Positions 1 to 12,012 of a DNA stretch of 64,000 nt are shown here, piece by piece (the stretch's first letter is position 1; each line of letters begins with the position of its first letter). The notes beneath the pieces were generated by a model, which did no database searches, was not told the origin of the DNA, and was given only the letters and a program-made list of their open reading frames with translations. Origin of the DNA: Climacium dendroides (Eukaryota; Streptophyta; Bryopsida; Hypnales; Climaciaceae); assembly GCA_950106755.1 (NCBI GenBank), contig OX467092.1:27418582-27482581 (forward strand), read 5' to 3'. The translations under genes were made by a program, and so were the position numbers.

Positions 1-748
1 AAGCTCCAACAAATTCATTCAAGCTCCATTTTCTTAACTCATATACAATATCTACTACACCGAAATCCATTCATCAAACACGTTTACTCAAACCTTCAAG
101 ACTTGCGTCACTAAAAACTCTGCAGTGTTGACCTAGGGAGAAGGGCTCGCCTATGTTGCACCATATGAATCAAACACATTAACATAGAGAACAGAGTTCA
201 CAAAAGATCAAGTGAGGGTGAGAAGAGCTAATGCCTCAAATCGCAAAGCAATCAGGCATCTAGGTGCCCAAATTATGAAAGACATTTTCATCAGAATACT
301 AAAATTGATCATGATTCCACGAAATACACAACCAAACAGAATCTCCTCAATCGACAACCCCTACAACTCATTCAAAACCTTCCGTGATAGCCAACAAACC
401 CTAAACGCCAAAAAATCTTGTAGCGCTGATCTACAGAGAAGGCCTCGCTAATGTTTTGCCGTAGCTCAGTCCTTTTACAAAGCACACCTCAAGGTGAAGG
501 ATTACAATTACAAAGCACACTTCAACCAACGCATCGAGACCTCAACCTGCGTCGCACCTCAACCTGTGTCGCCCGCTGCTATTGCGTTCGCTGCTGTTGC
601 GCCCTCAGCGAGCACTCAAGTTCTACCCTAAACCGCTGTGAGTAAGATCCTCCTCCCTTACGAAATAGAAAAACAACAACGACACAAGCAAACATCAACG
701 ACAGAGGAAAGCAAGAACGACACAGCGCTAAACCCTAACCCGCATCCG
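1..748. other. Non-coding leader of the window
   Basis: No gene is supported here. Short open frames exist on both strands but have no recognisable domain and run across low-complexity sequence. Two loosely related segments (near 125-160 and 425-465) share an AGAAGG...CTCGC core. The stretch from about 545 to 610 is a GCTGTTGCG-like imperfect repeat. Confidence 0.5.
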
Positions 749-1175
749 CCCGAACCAGAGCCCGATACCCTCTGATACCCGCCCACGATACCCTTCTTGT
801 ACCCGTTGCCCGAACCAGAGTCCGATACCCTCCTATACCCGCCCACGATACCCTTCCTATACCCGTCGCCCGAACGAGAGCCCAATACCCTCCTATACCC
901 GCGCACGATACCCTTCCTGTACCCGTCGCCCGAACCAGAGCCCGATACCCTTCTATACCTGCCCATGATACCCTTCCTGTACCCACAACGATACCCGCCC
1001 CTGAACCCTGTTGTACCCGCCACCACGATACCCTCCTGGACCCTCCTGGACCCGCCACGATACCCTCCTGAATCCGGACCAGCCTCGATATGGCCCCAGA
1101 ACATGGAGACCCGCCCCATACCCACCTCATACCCACCTCATACTCGTCTGGTACCCGCCTCATACCCGATACACC
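749..1175. repeat. 60-bp tandem repeat array
   Basis: About four 60-bp units lie head to tail from 749 to about 985, with no indels between units (copies start near 749, 809, 869 and 929). Each unit holds several GATACCC/TATACCC words. From about 985 to 1175 the array decays into shorter GATACCC-rich sequence. The repeat keeps open frames on both strands (658-1246), which I read as a side effect of a period divisible by three rather than as genes. Confidence 0.85.
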
Positions 1176-1403
1176 TTTTACTGAAAATGGACCATGCCTT
1201 GTACCCTGTCCCCCGGCTTATACCAACCCCTATCATGCATACGTAGAAATTGTATTTTCATACAATGTGATATTACAAAAATAGAGTAGTAGTTTCCTAT
1301 TCATACTACTAAAATCATAGATCCCTCTGTAATATCACAAATGCTACCATTAATACTAGGGGCTCATGCTTGCTATGCTACGCATTCATTGTATCACATA
1401 TTA
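1176..1403. other. AT-rich spacer
   Basis: No gene seen. Sequence at 1236-1310 resembles the beginning of the 522-bp repeat units that follow, so it may be an older partial copy. Confidence 0.4.
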
Positions 1404-2330
1404 GTAAAATTTTGATACATTTGAATAGAATTCATGATAATGATTTCAATAAGTCTTTAAAATAATTATTTTATAAAAATATTTGCAATCATGCATACAT
1501 AAAAATCGTATTTTTACACAATGTGATATTATAGAAATAGAATAGCAATTTGCAATCACTTCTATAATATCACCTCGAATATCACTTTTTACAAAGGGTG
1601 ATATTATAAAAATAATATAATTGTTGCAATTCAGGTGATATTAAAGAGGATCCATAGGGTGATATTATAGAGGTAGCAAATCCATTGCTTCTCTTGGCTT
1701 TCACTTCTTTGCATTTCTTTGATTTTGTGCTTTTGTGAGCTTTGAGCTTTCATAATTTCAATTTTCTATTGCTACTACCAAATGATTTGAGAAATTTATT
1801 AGATTGAACCAATTGGATTTCACAACAATTAAATTGTTCACGAAGCATTTGAGGTTTACAAGTTCTTCTTCTAAATTCTTCTATTTGGGTTGCCATTGTT
1901 TGTAACAATTGAGTCCAAACAAATAGTAAAATTTTGACACATTTGTATAGAATGCATAATAATGATTTCAATAAGTCCTTAAAATAATTATTTTAAATAT
2001 TTTGTAAGAATTTTTTCAATCATGCTTACATAGAAATTGTATTTTTACACAATTTGATATTACAGAAATCGAGTAGCAGTTTGCAGTCACTTTTAAAATA
2101 TCACTTTTTACACCGGGTGATATTATAGACATAATATAGTTGTTGAAATTAAGGTGATATTAAAGAGGATCCATAGAATGATATTATAGAGGTAGCAAAT
2201 CCATTGCTTCTCTTAGCTATACACTCCTTTGCACTTCTATGATTTTGTTCTTTTGTGAGCTGTGAGTTTTCATGATTTCAATCTTCTATTGCTACTACTA
2301 AATAATTTTGAGAAATTCATTCAATTGAAG
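1404..2330. repeat. ~522-bp tandem duplication, AT-rich
   Basis: The block at about 1404-1800 is repeated at about 1926-2330, an offset of about 522 bp. Shared landmarks include the AAAATTTTGA(T/C)ACATTTG start, several GTGATATTA words, the GAGGATCCATAG word and a shared end at TGAGAAAT. Identity looks roughly 85-90% by eye. The GTGATATTA/TAATATCAC words recur in both orientations inside each copy. No coding capacity. Confidence 0.8.
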
Positions 2331-2566
2331 TGATTTTGGATTCCAAAAATATTAAGTTCTTCAGAAAGTTTTTGAGATTTTTATTTGAAGATTTATTTGA
2401 AAGTTTTACATAACAATTCTTATAAAATTCTAATGATTAATGCATAGCATAGCAAGCGCCAACCCATTTCTTGCTCTGCATTTTATCTAATACATAAAAA
2501 TTCTAATGAAATTTTGAGGATAAATTCATCGGGTAGGATTTATTGAAAAAATTATTTTGAAAGAAC

Positions 2567-2947
2567 CCTATTGCTTTCCTACACTTCTTCAATTGAAATG
2601 GATTTCAAAACAAATACTCTAAAAATCATGCTGTATTTAATAGAAACCAAACCAATAAATTATATCGGTTTGACATGGAAGCATGTCCAAAAACGAAACA
2701 CACAAGTTGCAAATGTTCAAAATAATTAGGATTCATGGAAAGCCTTAATTTTCAGACAACCCTATTGCTTCCCCACACTTTTTCAATTGGAATGGGTTTA
2801 AAAAAAACACTCTAAAAATCATGTTGTATTTAATAGATACCAAACCAATAATTTGTATCGGTTTGACATGGAAGCATGTCCAAAAACATAACACACAAGT
2901 TGCAAATCTTCGAAATAATTAGGATTCATGGAAAAATTAATTTTGGG
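2567..2947. repeat. 194-bp tandem duplication
   Basis: Two adjacent copies start at 2567 and 2761, both with CCTATTGCTT. They share ATCGGTTTGACATGGAAGCA, CACACAAGTTGCAAAT and AATTAGGATTCATGGAAA. No gene seen. Confidence 0.85.
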
Positions 2948-3087
2948 ATCATTATAAAAAGAAATTGAAAGTGCATGCAATATAATTCCTGAGTGTGTAC
3001 AAAAACCTTGAATTCACTTCTAAATTAAATATTTGTTCAATAATTCAAAAACATGATATGAAATGATTTAGTAAACTACAGAAATAC

Positions 3088-3162
3088 CTAAACCCGAGAC
3101 CCTAAACCCTAGAGACCCTAAACCCTAAATCCTAAAGACCCTAAACCCTAAATCGTAAAACC
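3088..3162. repeat. Interstitial plant-type telomere motif
   Basis: Repeated CCCTAAA words, several separated by GAGA or CCTAAAGA spacers. This is the Arabidopsis-type telomere heptamer as a degenerate internal tract. It supports a green-plant origin. It may mark an old break repair, or be part of a promoter telo-box. Confidence 0.75.
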
Positions 3163-4093
3163 CTTATTGATAAAATCACATGCAAACAATTGGGTGGGTG
3201 CAAAAGGTTGTGTTTGTCTAAATTTACAAACAGACCCTAACTTCACCAAAATCAAATTGACTTCCAGAAATTGCAAAAGAAAAAAAGACAATGAAGACTT
3301 TTTGCCTAGATTCTGTTAGAAATAGAATCTAGAAATTAGTGCTTAACGGTGCAAGAAAGCAACCTCATAAGTACTTAATAGCTGTCAGTGGCTATTTCTG
3401 TCATGAACAGTGTAGGCGGGAATCAAAACCCAAAGGAATTTGCGGAAGGAGTTTGGGATTTTCAAATTCCTTCCTACAGCTCCCACCTTCCCATTCACGC
3501 CTAACATTGCCGCCAAAATTGTTTTGAATGTCGTTGCGTCCACGCGCATTAGAGTACTCTCCTTCTCCGTCGCGAATGCATGGACGTTCATGCAAGATTT
3601 TACTTCTCTCATGTCATTACTGAACTCTATCAACTTCTGTACTTCTACTATCTAGAGTGTCGGAGTATTGCGCTTCGAGGATCTTGGTGAACGCGCTTGT
3701 TGCCTTCCGTATGTCCTTAGGTTAGAAGCCTTCAATATTTTCAAACATTTTCATTCAATGGATTGCAGATAGTTACTTTGTAAGCACATAGTAGTTTTGT
3801 GAGTGTGTATAATGTTTCTTTCAGCACTGCCATCTATTGTTGAGTTCCTAATTGCTGAAGTTGGCAGAGTGCGTGTGTTTCCAATGTTTATTACCGAAAA
3901 TTGAGTTGCATGATTATGAGTTCTGGACTTCCTCAATTTTTAGTGACAAGGTCTATATTCAATGTTCAGTTCTCGACATCTGAGTTGCAGAATTCTGAGA
4001 GTACAGTGCCCGATTATCTCGCCGAGAACCCCGGAATGCGAGATCACGGTTACTACGAGACTGCCAACACAATGTCCGAGAAATCCGGAACTG
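3163..4093. other. Region upstream of the palindrome cluster
   Basis: No gene supported. Overlapping 60-100-codon frames on both strands (3339-4261) lack recognisable domains. The sequence is moderately AT-rich and may be the 5' part of the transposon carrying the gene at 4973. Confidence 0.4.
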
Positions 4094-4901
4094 TTTAGGT
4101 CGAGTCGACATGAATATGAACTACGATACATGAATAATTTGTTAATGCACTTCAGGTCGAGTCGACCTGAATGTGAGATTGTCTACATTAGTGATTCGTT
4201 CATGCAATTCAGGTCGAGTCGACCTGAACTAACCCATATGATAGTAATTAAAGTAATCTAAAACGTATCCTACGTAGATTGAATAGTTCTGTCATCAAAT
4301 ATATTAATGAAATAATATACATGGCAATTCAGATCGAGTCGACCTAAACCGTATCTATAATTCTAATTTTGTTCAAGTGAAAATCTTGTAGATGTCCTTC
4401 TGACATTCTCGATATTCACAGATTCAGTCACCAAGAGTTCTGTACGTAGTGATAATAGTGTGCAGATGGGATTCGGCTCACTACATGTCCTCATTTCAAG
4501 TCGGTTCGACCTAAAGTGTGGGTACTTCCAACACAGACATCAGTTAGAGAAGTTCGAGATTTTCATAGGAATAAAACAAGGGTTTCCCGTCGAATTGAAC
4601 AGATGAAGATGGGTTCATTCTCTCAGAGTACAAGGGGCACTTTAGGTCAATCCGAGCTGAAGTTCAGGATTGTGCTCAGGTTTCTTACGCTTATATTTTC
4701 GGCTATCGAAAATTATACGAGGCAAGGGTCAAGCACTTCAGGTCGATTCAAACTGAAAACATAGTTTACATATATCTGAATTTATAAGGAATTTTAATGA
4801 ATGATGTCAATTGCAGTTGAAACCTAGGTTTCAGCACATAGGTTCATTGCTGTCATAGATGTAGCTATAACATTTGGTCATTCAGGTCGGGTCGACCTGA
4901 A
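4094..4901. repeat. Eight dispersed 21-bp palindromes
   Basis: Eight copies of a 21-bp word made of the half-site TTCAGGTCGA, one central base, and the reverse complement of the half-site. They lie at 4094-4114, 4151-4171, 4208-4228, 4328-4348, 4495-4515, 4641-4661, 4737-4757 and 4881-4901. The copies at 4151 and 4208 are perfect and the others have 1-7 changes. All are directly upstream of the transposase-like gene at 4973, and none was seen downstream of it. Such clusters usually bind a dimeric protein, here possibly the transposase itself. Confidence 0.85.
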
Positions 4902-4972
4902 CATGAATGAAATTGCATGATCTATGCTTCAATTCACTTACCTTATTTCACATTGCATTTTTACAAGTATCC

Positions 4973-7862
4973 ATGGATACTATAGATGACCCTGATGACA
5001 TGGACATGTCATCGAGTTTTGAATCCAGTGAATTCAGACATGATGAAGAGGATTTTATGGCATCTTCAGAAGACGAATTTCAGAATGTCGAAGCAATGAA
5101 TGTTGGGGTCCCGGAATGCGAAGGTCTATCGCGTCGGCTTTGGAATACTCGAGTTGTCACCTTGTACAATGAGGCTGGAGTGCTTGTGGGTGAAGGTGTC
5201 TGTCATAGTGAACTCTGACCTCGTTTTGGGTGCCAATGGCCCTCTTGGTGACACCCACGTGGCGATCCACATCTCCAAAACGCATAGCGAAGAGGACCTT
5301 TCGGAGGAACAAGTGTGCTCATTGTTGGCTTGGCCTATTCATCTTGTCCATTGTCGTGGAGCTAGCTTTAGAGACCACAAGGCTAGGGACAAATTCAACT
5401 GTCTCCAACAGGCTCTCTTGAATCCGCCCTCTTCGACGTCTTCGAGACCATACACAAGTATGGTTCGAAATGCGCCCCGCGAAACAAATTTGAAATCGAA
5501 GGAGATGCTTACTCAAGATTCCATCCATACAGTGTCTACTAAAATATGTTGTAGTCGGAACTGTGTTCAGCCATTTCCTAGGGATAAGATTCGAGCCTTT
5601 CGTAAACGCATGTATCGCAACTCCACGTTCAAGCACAGGACCTACATGAAAATGGATGTACACAGGCAGGTGCATGTTGATGAGCGTGGTAGACGAATGG
5701 TGTCAATTGACAATACATCGGTATGTATGCGAGCGTGGATGCATATAGCTGGGGTCCTTGAGGCCACATTCTATTGCTACCAATCGTACATGAGGCGTGG
5801 TCGAGAGGCAAAGGACCATGGCAATAAGGGAACGGTGAAACCGAGGAAACACACTCAACAAGCTATAGCAACATTAAAGTGCATTCTAGAGAAAGAAGCG
5901 GATCACATGCCTCATCGTACAAAGACCTTGAAGTCAGGAGAGAAAGTTGTGGCCAAGATCCTACCTTCCACCTTCCAATGGAAGGGTAAGATGAAAAAAC
6001 TCAATGATGTCAATGCTGTTTTTGGACTGAGTGAGGTGTTAGCTTCGAACTTGAGTAAAATTAGGTGCTGTAAGTTCCCTGAGTATGAGGTGAAGAAGCC
6101 TGGAGACAATTTTGCACGATGTGGCACGTATGACAAATTGCAAGACCTCAAAAAGGGTGCTATAAGTGGATCTCACAATGAATTGAAGTATTCTCGGAAG
6201 TTGGATAGGCACGTTGAGATTGCTCGAGCTCATCGGGAGTTGTATTATGCAAACCGTCACCGTTCAGTAGTTTTTTCCACACGAATGCCTCACAATTATG
6301 CACGACAAGATGGATCATGCAAAGACTGCTTCTCTAGTCTTTTCCCACAAGAATAAGAGCTTGATGGCCTTGTGAAATATCTTGTATCTGTCACTAGCAT
6401 GATTGCTCATGGTCATGGAGATGTGCGTTACGCACATTACGGTTTGGATCTCTTTAAACACGATTCAAACTATACAATTGGTTCTATGGCAAAGTTGTTG
6501 CGGGATCTGGAATTGCCATCGAAGTCTTCTTCTCGGCAATTATTTTCTGGGTCAGGGTCTTCAAATTTGTTCAGGGCAGTGCTGCAAAGTAAAGAAATGT
6601 GCGACGCATCACTGCCACCACCTCCAATGAATGCAGTTCCAACAGTGCCTTTGCCTCCTATTTTGAATGTGCAAATGGACAATGCCACCGGCGACAACAA
6701 GAACAGATATGTTTTCTGTTTCTGGTCTCTATTTGTTGCTAACAAGATCTTCAGAGAAGTGTATGTCAACTTCATGATTGTTGGTCACACACACAACGAC
6801 ATTGACGCATTGTTTGGAAGATGGAGCATGCTGTTGAAGAAGGAGAACTTCCCAACAATCCCGGCGCTCATGAAGTCATTCATGGATGTTGAGTCCATTC
6901 CTACTATCCCTCACCTCATAGAGGAGGTGCCTGATTTCAAGCGTTTTATTGCAGGAAAATGGATGGATGGTGATGAAATCCTTGTGGGACACACAAGACC
7001 GCAACAAGTGAAGTTCTACCTAGACTCTATTGGATGCCCAGTCATGAAGTACAAGTTGAAGTGCACGGATGAAAACTAGTTAGGCAGGCAAGGTCAAGCC
7101 ATTAAGTTGTGGAAAGAAGACGATGAAGGACGGAGTCTGTGGCCACGTGGTGTGCCTTTGCCAGTACCACTCAACCCAATGAAAGGTGTCAATGACATTG
7201 TCAAAGATTTATCAGGATTCATAAACTATTGGGACGACTTGTGCAAAGCAGACGTGAGTGGAGAACATCGTAGGCGCTATGAGAATGTGGTGCGCTATTG
7301 GCGTGGTGTGAAGGCAGCTCTTCAAGAGCCACTTCCTACTTCTAGTGCTCTAAAAGACGATTTCTGGCCAACTACTCGTATTCAAGTGACAAAAGCTGAT
7401 CATTTAGACAAAGATGGTGAAGATCTCGAAGAGCATGGAGAGGATGAGCCTTATGTTGGGCCCTTGAGGGATCGTCCACAACCATCCTTTAGGGTGGCTC
7501 GAGATGTATACGAAGGGTATTTTGTTGCAGTTTGCGCTACAGACGGTGACAGCAGACCAGTTTGGATTGCCAGAGCATTGTCTGATCCAAACTCTAACCT
7601 CGAGAAACCAAACTGTGTGCACATTCAGTACTTTCGGCCAGCATCACGCAATCAAGAAGTTCAAGGCTTCTATGAAGGATGGGATAGTGATAGAGGTTTG
7701 CTTTGGAGGGTTGATGAAACCGAAGAACCTGTGTGGGAGACAACAAACGCTTTGATTACAGCATGGAAGTCTCAAAACAGAAGAGGTACTCGCCAATGCA
7801 GAATTAAGATCCCTACAGTTCAAATCGAAATCATCAACCACAGTTTGGCTTCATATATATGA
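4973..7862 (+). pseudogene. DUF7869-type transposase-like gene, decayed
   Basis: An acidic N-terminus (start chosen at ATG 4973, frame 2) shifts to frame 3 near 5197-5215. Frame 3 then stays open to 7862 apart from TAA at 6354-6356 and TAG at 7077-7079. Visible parts in order: a Cys-rich patch (KICCSRNCVQPF, near 5545), a conserved block around HGNKGTVKPR (5816) and ADHMPH (5900), KFPEYEVKKPGDNFARC (6073), then MDNATGDNKN (6675) and VGHTHNDIDALFGRW (6780). The last two resemble the aspartates of RNase-H-like nucleases and are typical of DUF7869 proteins. A C-terminal domain with PVWIARALSD follows. The family assignment is from memory of these motifs. The role in DNA transposition is inferred. 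The frameshift and two stops indicate a pseudogene, or less likely a gene with unrecognised introns. Confidence 0.65.
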
Positions 7863-8357
7863 TATGGAGAAATCATGTACATACATTGGATGCATTTTAA
7901 CTATGACATTCATATAGAGGGTATTGTTTTATTTCTACATTTTATATGAAATTGTTTTCATTGCATAAGTGTTGGACCCTTAATATTATAATAGATGATA
8001 GTCGTTTCAGTTTTTTTAGAGGATATAGGTTTCCGTTGATTGATTTTATTTTAGTGTTTGATACTACATGATTGTTTTCAAGTGTATGTTTTGTATTTAC
8101 AAAACAATGGAATTTAAATATAGTCTTCATATATATATATTTTTTATTCTTGAGCTATATTTTTTCTATTTTTTAATTCATTTTCTTATTTGTGTATCAC
8201 TAAATATATTTTATTTGAAATTACATTGCTATTGGAGAAAAAAATGTAGTGGATATATCCACTATTTATTTGGTTAACATGTAAAGTACTTGTCACATTC
8301 TAGGTAGGGGGTCGGTTGGTTGTTACAACTTTCCTGCCGGCAAAGCGCACTTAGTAG
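7863..8357. other. AT-rich 3' flank
   Basis: No gene seen. Probably the untranslated 3' part of the preceding element; its terminal repeat could not be identified. Confidence 0.4.
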
Positions 8358-8474
8358 CACCAAGTCATGTTTTTTCTCTCATGCGCTCATACAAACCCAA
8401 TGGGAATCGAACCTGAACCGCTTCAATGAGATGAACAACCCCTTACAACCAACCGCGGAGGTTATGACTTGGTG
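8358..8474 (-). repeat. Small inverted-repeat element with a Pol III B-box-like word
   Basis: The ends are inverted copies of CACCAAGTCAT (8358-8368 and 8464-8474). On the minus strand 8413-8403 reads GGTTCGATTCC, an exact B-box consensus of tRNA-type promoters. An A-box-like word is only weak, and the T-arm does not pair, so this is not a tRNA gene. It may be a tRNA-derived SINE remnant or a MITE. Confidence 0.3.
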
Positions 8475-8918
8475 ATCAAAAGATGTCATTCTCTTCACTT
8501 ATATAAATCAGAACATATACCCTAAAGCAAACTTCATGTATTTGAACAGTCCATCACTGAAAAGACTCTCATTTTAATGGAAATTGTGTATTATAACTAA
8601 CAAAGTTAGTGTTTGCCCACCTAAACTGGCTGTGGAATTGTGATCCTACATGCTAGACCCATAATACTAGCATATGATGGAGAAATTCAAAAATTGACTC
8701 CTTAAAAAGGAAAGTTTTTGAGTTCTCCTAGGAAGATAGGTTAAATTAGGAAAACCGGATTTCCGGATCCGATAAAATTTAATTAGGGCTAAAAATCTAA
8801 TTCTGGAACCCTAGAAAGTTCCGGAGATCGGATGACGGCGCCAGTCCTAAAAACCGGAAACCGGATCTGTACTAGGGATAGGGTTTTGCCGCCAAAACCT
8901 GTCCCGTACATTGGCCAG

Positions 8919-8924
8919 TATAAG
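8919..8924 (+). promoter_or_regulatory. Candidate TATA box of LTR copy 1
   Basis: TATAAG about 200 bp upstream of the ATG at 9122. Copy 2 and the right arm at 59 kb also carry TATA-like words a few hundred bases before the same gene, which supports a promoter role. Confidence 0.4.
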
Positions 8925-9121
8925 AGGGGGACTATAGCCGACAGTGGGCACGAGTATCTCTTTGGTTGTTCTCCCGCTGGTGTATTCCGTCTTCCTAGCT
9001 TTGTGAGAATTCCGGTAGATTGAGGGACTGTGTGAGTTGCGATCGTGTAGGGGTTACCGGAGTGAAAGTTTGTGAGCAGGAGAATTAGGGAGAGATTGTG
9101 TGAGAATTGTTTGTGAGCACG

Positions 9122-11203
9122 ATGACTTCCAAGGCAAGCCGGCGGAAGTTGAAGGATCTGACCGAGGACTCGGAGGACAAGATGCCGCCACCGGTGCCCC
9201 GACCGAGAACCATTTCGGTGATGAAGGTGGTTCCGGAGGTTCCAACAAAGGAGGACCGGCTGATGCGCCTACGGGAGAACCTCCACAACATGGGGTGTGA
9301 TGGACTCCTGGAGGTGCCGTAGGGGATCCGGAAGGAGAGTTTGGTGTCTGACATACTTCATCCGAAAAGTGGCATCTTGGATACCACCCTCCGGGCGAAG
9401 CCAGAACTATGGACGGTTGACACATGGAGGGCCGTCTACAAGTTCCGGGAGGCGCCGGACAAGGTTATGGAAAAGAACCAAGAGGTGATGGAGGGCGAAT
9501 TTCGGGCGCCCGCCAATCCGAAGGAAGGTCACCAGGTTTTCGACCTGGTGAATCTGGAGTACCGAGATGTGATAGCATTCCTTAATCCTATCCTCCATCC
9601 CACCAAGCCACGGCGAGTAGTAGCGAAGGTGGCCTCCGCCATCTTGGGGAGCCTCCAGGGTAAAATGATGATGGATTGGGCAACCATCATCCATGAGTTG
9701 ATCGGGGACCTGGTGCATTCCCTCCGGTCCGGGAAGAAGGGTCAGAGTCCCCTGCCGGCGTATTTGTCCCACCTATACGCTCATTACTCTCTGTTCAAGG
9801 CAAACGAGGAGAGTGCCTATCAGGACCTGTTTCAGCTCCAGCAGTACGGGGGAGAAGAACCCTCACCTCGAGACGGACCGAACGATGAGGAGACGGAGGA
9901 CGAGTAGCCGCCCTCTCCTCTAAAGAAGAGGAAACGACGGAATAGGACACCGCTGGTGAATCCGTCAGAAGAGCCTTCCGCTCCAGAGCCATAGGAAGGA
10001 GAAGTTCAGGAGTAGAAAACGGAGACCGGACCAGCCCCGAAAGAAGTCCGACCTTCCATGCACGCTATTGTCACTTAGACCGAGGCCGGACCCTCCCGGA
10101 CCAGGATGATGGAGGTAGAGGAGGGAGACAGGACCACCATGCGACTGGGAGGGACGCCCTTAAAGGACATCCAGGAGATGGCTCAGCACCTGGTGTGGCG
10201 GGCGGATGACCTCACCCAGATCTGCGAGAACTACGATGGGGCTCTCAAACGGGTGTGTTGGAAGATGGCACTAACTGATCGGAATGCCATCTTTCGGAGG
10301 ACAGATGCGTTGGTGGCGGTGGAGCAGCAAAACGGCCTTCCCATAGAAGAACGCAAGAAACTGGTGACGGAACTGGGAACGTTGCGCGTAGAAAACCGGA
10401 CGTTGCGGGACCAAGTCCGGGACTCAGAATCCAGATGTGTGGATTTGGAGAGCACTCTCCGCACAGCCCAGGAAACGGCCCGGCTCATAGAAGAGGACCA
10501 TCGTCGACAGATAGCGGCCTTGTGTCAAGGAATAGTTCGGCTCCGAAGCTCTTTGGACGTACCGGCGGATTGTATCAACAAAGCCCGGTTGTTTGAAGCC
10601 AACCTCGATGCAGCCGCCAACTCAAGCCAGGTCCACATCGTCAAGTGCTTATTAGAGCAGGCAAAACGGATGGATGCATCCCGGGCCGAGATGAGGGAGA
10701 TGATGGAGTATTTGACTCCCACTGAGTCGGATCCGGTACCTCAGTCTCCCTCGTCCGCGCAAACTTTGGTGGTTCCGGAAGGTAGCAATCTGGAACCTAT
10801 GGTTACTGAAGTATCACCGGTGGTACCGGTGAATCCGGAATTTTCACCACTAGCCGGAAGACCCAAAGGAGTGGACTGGGGAGCCATGGTACCTCAAGGA
10901 AGTGAAGACCTACTTCCAGTAACTCCGACCATCGACCTGACGGGTACTTCTTCGGAAGCTCACGCTAGTCGGACGGTACAGTCTTCCCCTCGTCATAAGA
11001 AGACCCAGAAGGATTCCCGGGGGAGTCCGGAAGTTCCGGTAGTTGGGACCCGGAGTGTAGATAGGGACACCAATATCGTGGAAGTCCAAAGATGGAGACA
11101 AAGGGGTCCAAATTTGTTTTCTCCGGAGAGTAGCCGGAAGGAGGTAAAGCTGGATTTTCTGAAGGACTATGTTCTTCCCAGGGATCTGGATTCCAAGGAA
11201 TAG
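9122..11203 (+). pseudogene. LTR-encoded protein, copy 1
   Basis: One reading frame (frame 2) runs the whole length, broken by TAG codons at 9320, 9905, 9992, 10013 and 10076. The conserved N-terminal domain (to about codon 260) shares with the other copies a LxxxLxxMGCxGL motif, a NPKxG motif, and a block ending in an I/LxPxLxPxKPxR motif, then a tryptophan-containing DW stretch and a PLxxYLxHLY motif. From 10106 there is a coiled-coil-like region (about 10260-10700), then a Pro/Ser/Glu-rich tail. The first TAG sits where copies 2 and 3 have Trp. The order of motifs recalls the 'putative plant transposon protein' family (PF20167); this is an impression, not a search. Not a recognised gag: it has no zinc knuckle. 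Confidence 0.7.
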
Positions 11204-11722
11204 TTTGCAGTAGTATAGTATAGCGGCAATATCGGAGTCCGGCCATCAAAGCCGGAAAAATAGGATCTGGGATTTACCGGAAATCTAGCGGACCAGTAGG
11301 AATGTTTTGTAGGATTTTTAGGATGATGTTAGTCTTAGTAGAAGTAGAAGTTTTGATGACCTTTCTGGTCATTCACAGCCATCTCATAGTTTCAGCATTG
11401 TACCCTTTTCTGAGCTTAATTCTAAGTGTTTGGAGTATCCATTCTCTTATCTTTTTGGTATACGGTCTATGTTTGTAGGAGGTGTGGGTCCATTCTTGCG
11501 TTTCCGGAAACTTAGAACTTACCTTGTGTAGCAAGAGTCGATTTCGTGAGAGTATCCGGATGTACTAACTTGAGGGGGAGATCAACCGGATGGTTCCGGC
11601 AGTAGTGTTAGTGTAGTACTGCTCAGATGCCGGTATAGCCTACGTGTAGGATATAGCCTTAGGTGAAAGGGGTATCTGAGAGGCTGCTAGCAACTTCAGT
11701 GTACGGAAGTATTGCAAGGCGT

Positions 11723-11765
11723 GCCGGAATTCCAGATTGCCGGAATTCCGGATTGCCGGAATTCC
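11723..11765. repeat. 16-bp short tandem repeat
   Basis: GCCGGAATTCC(A/G)GATT repeated at 11723 and 11739, with a partial copy at 11755, inside the 3' non-coding part of LTR copy 1. Confidence 0.8.
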
Positions 11766-11980
11766 CCGTAGAACAAAATCAAAGCCCCAGCGCAAGCCCA
11801 AGAGAGTATAGGAAAAACCACTCGGTCGACAGAAGGCTCAGTGCTCGATTAAAGGTAATAATGTCGTTGTAGTCTTTGACCGTCCCTACGTGACCTAATC
11901 CGGAAAGCCTTCCGGATTTGTGAGGCGACGGAATAGGAGGACACTTCCGGTCCTTGAAGAGTTAGGTTAGTGCTAGTATT

Positions 11981-12012
11981 AGAGAGAGGGAGAAAGAAAG
12001 AGAGAAAGAGAG
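11981..12012. repeat. GA-rich microsatellite
   Basis: Purine tract of AGAGAG/GAAAGA words inside LTR copy 1. Confidence 0.8.

Noticed and set aside
658..1246. Overlapping ORFs of 142-155 codons on both strands
   Set aside because: They follow the 60-bp tandem repeat, are low in complexity and have no domain.
8358..8474. tRNA gene on the minus strand
   Set aside because: The B box is exact but the T-arm and acceptor stem do not pair and the A box is poor.
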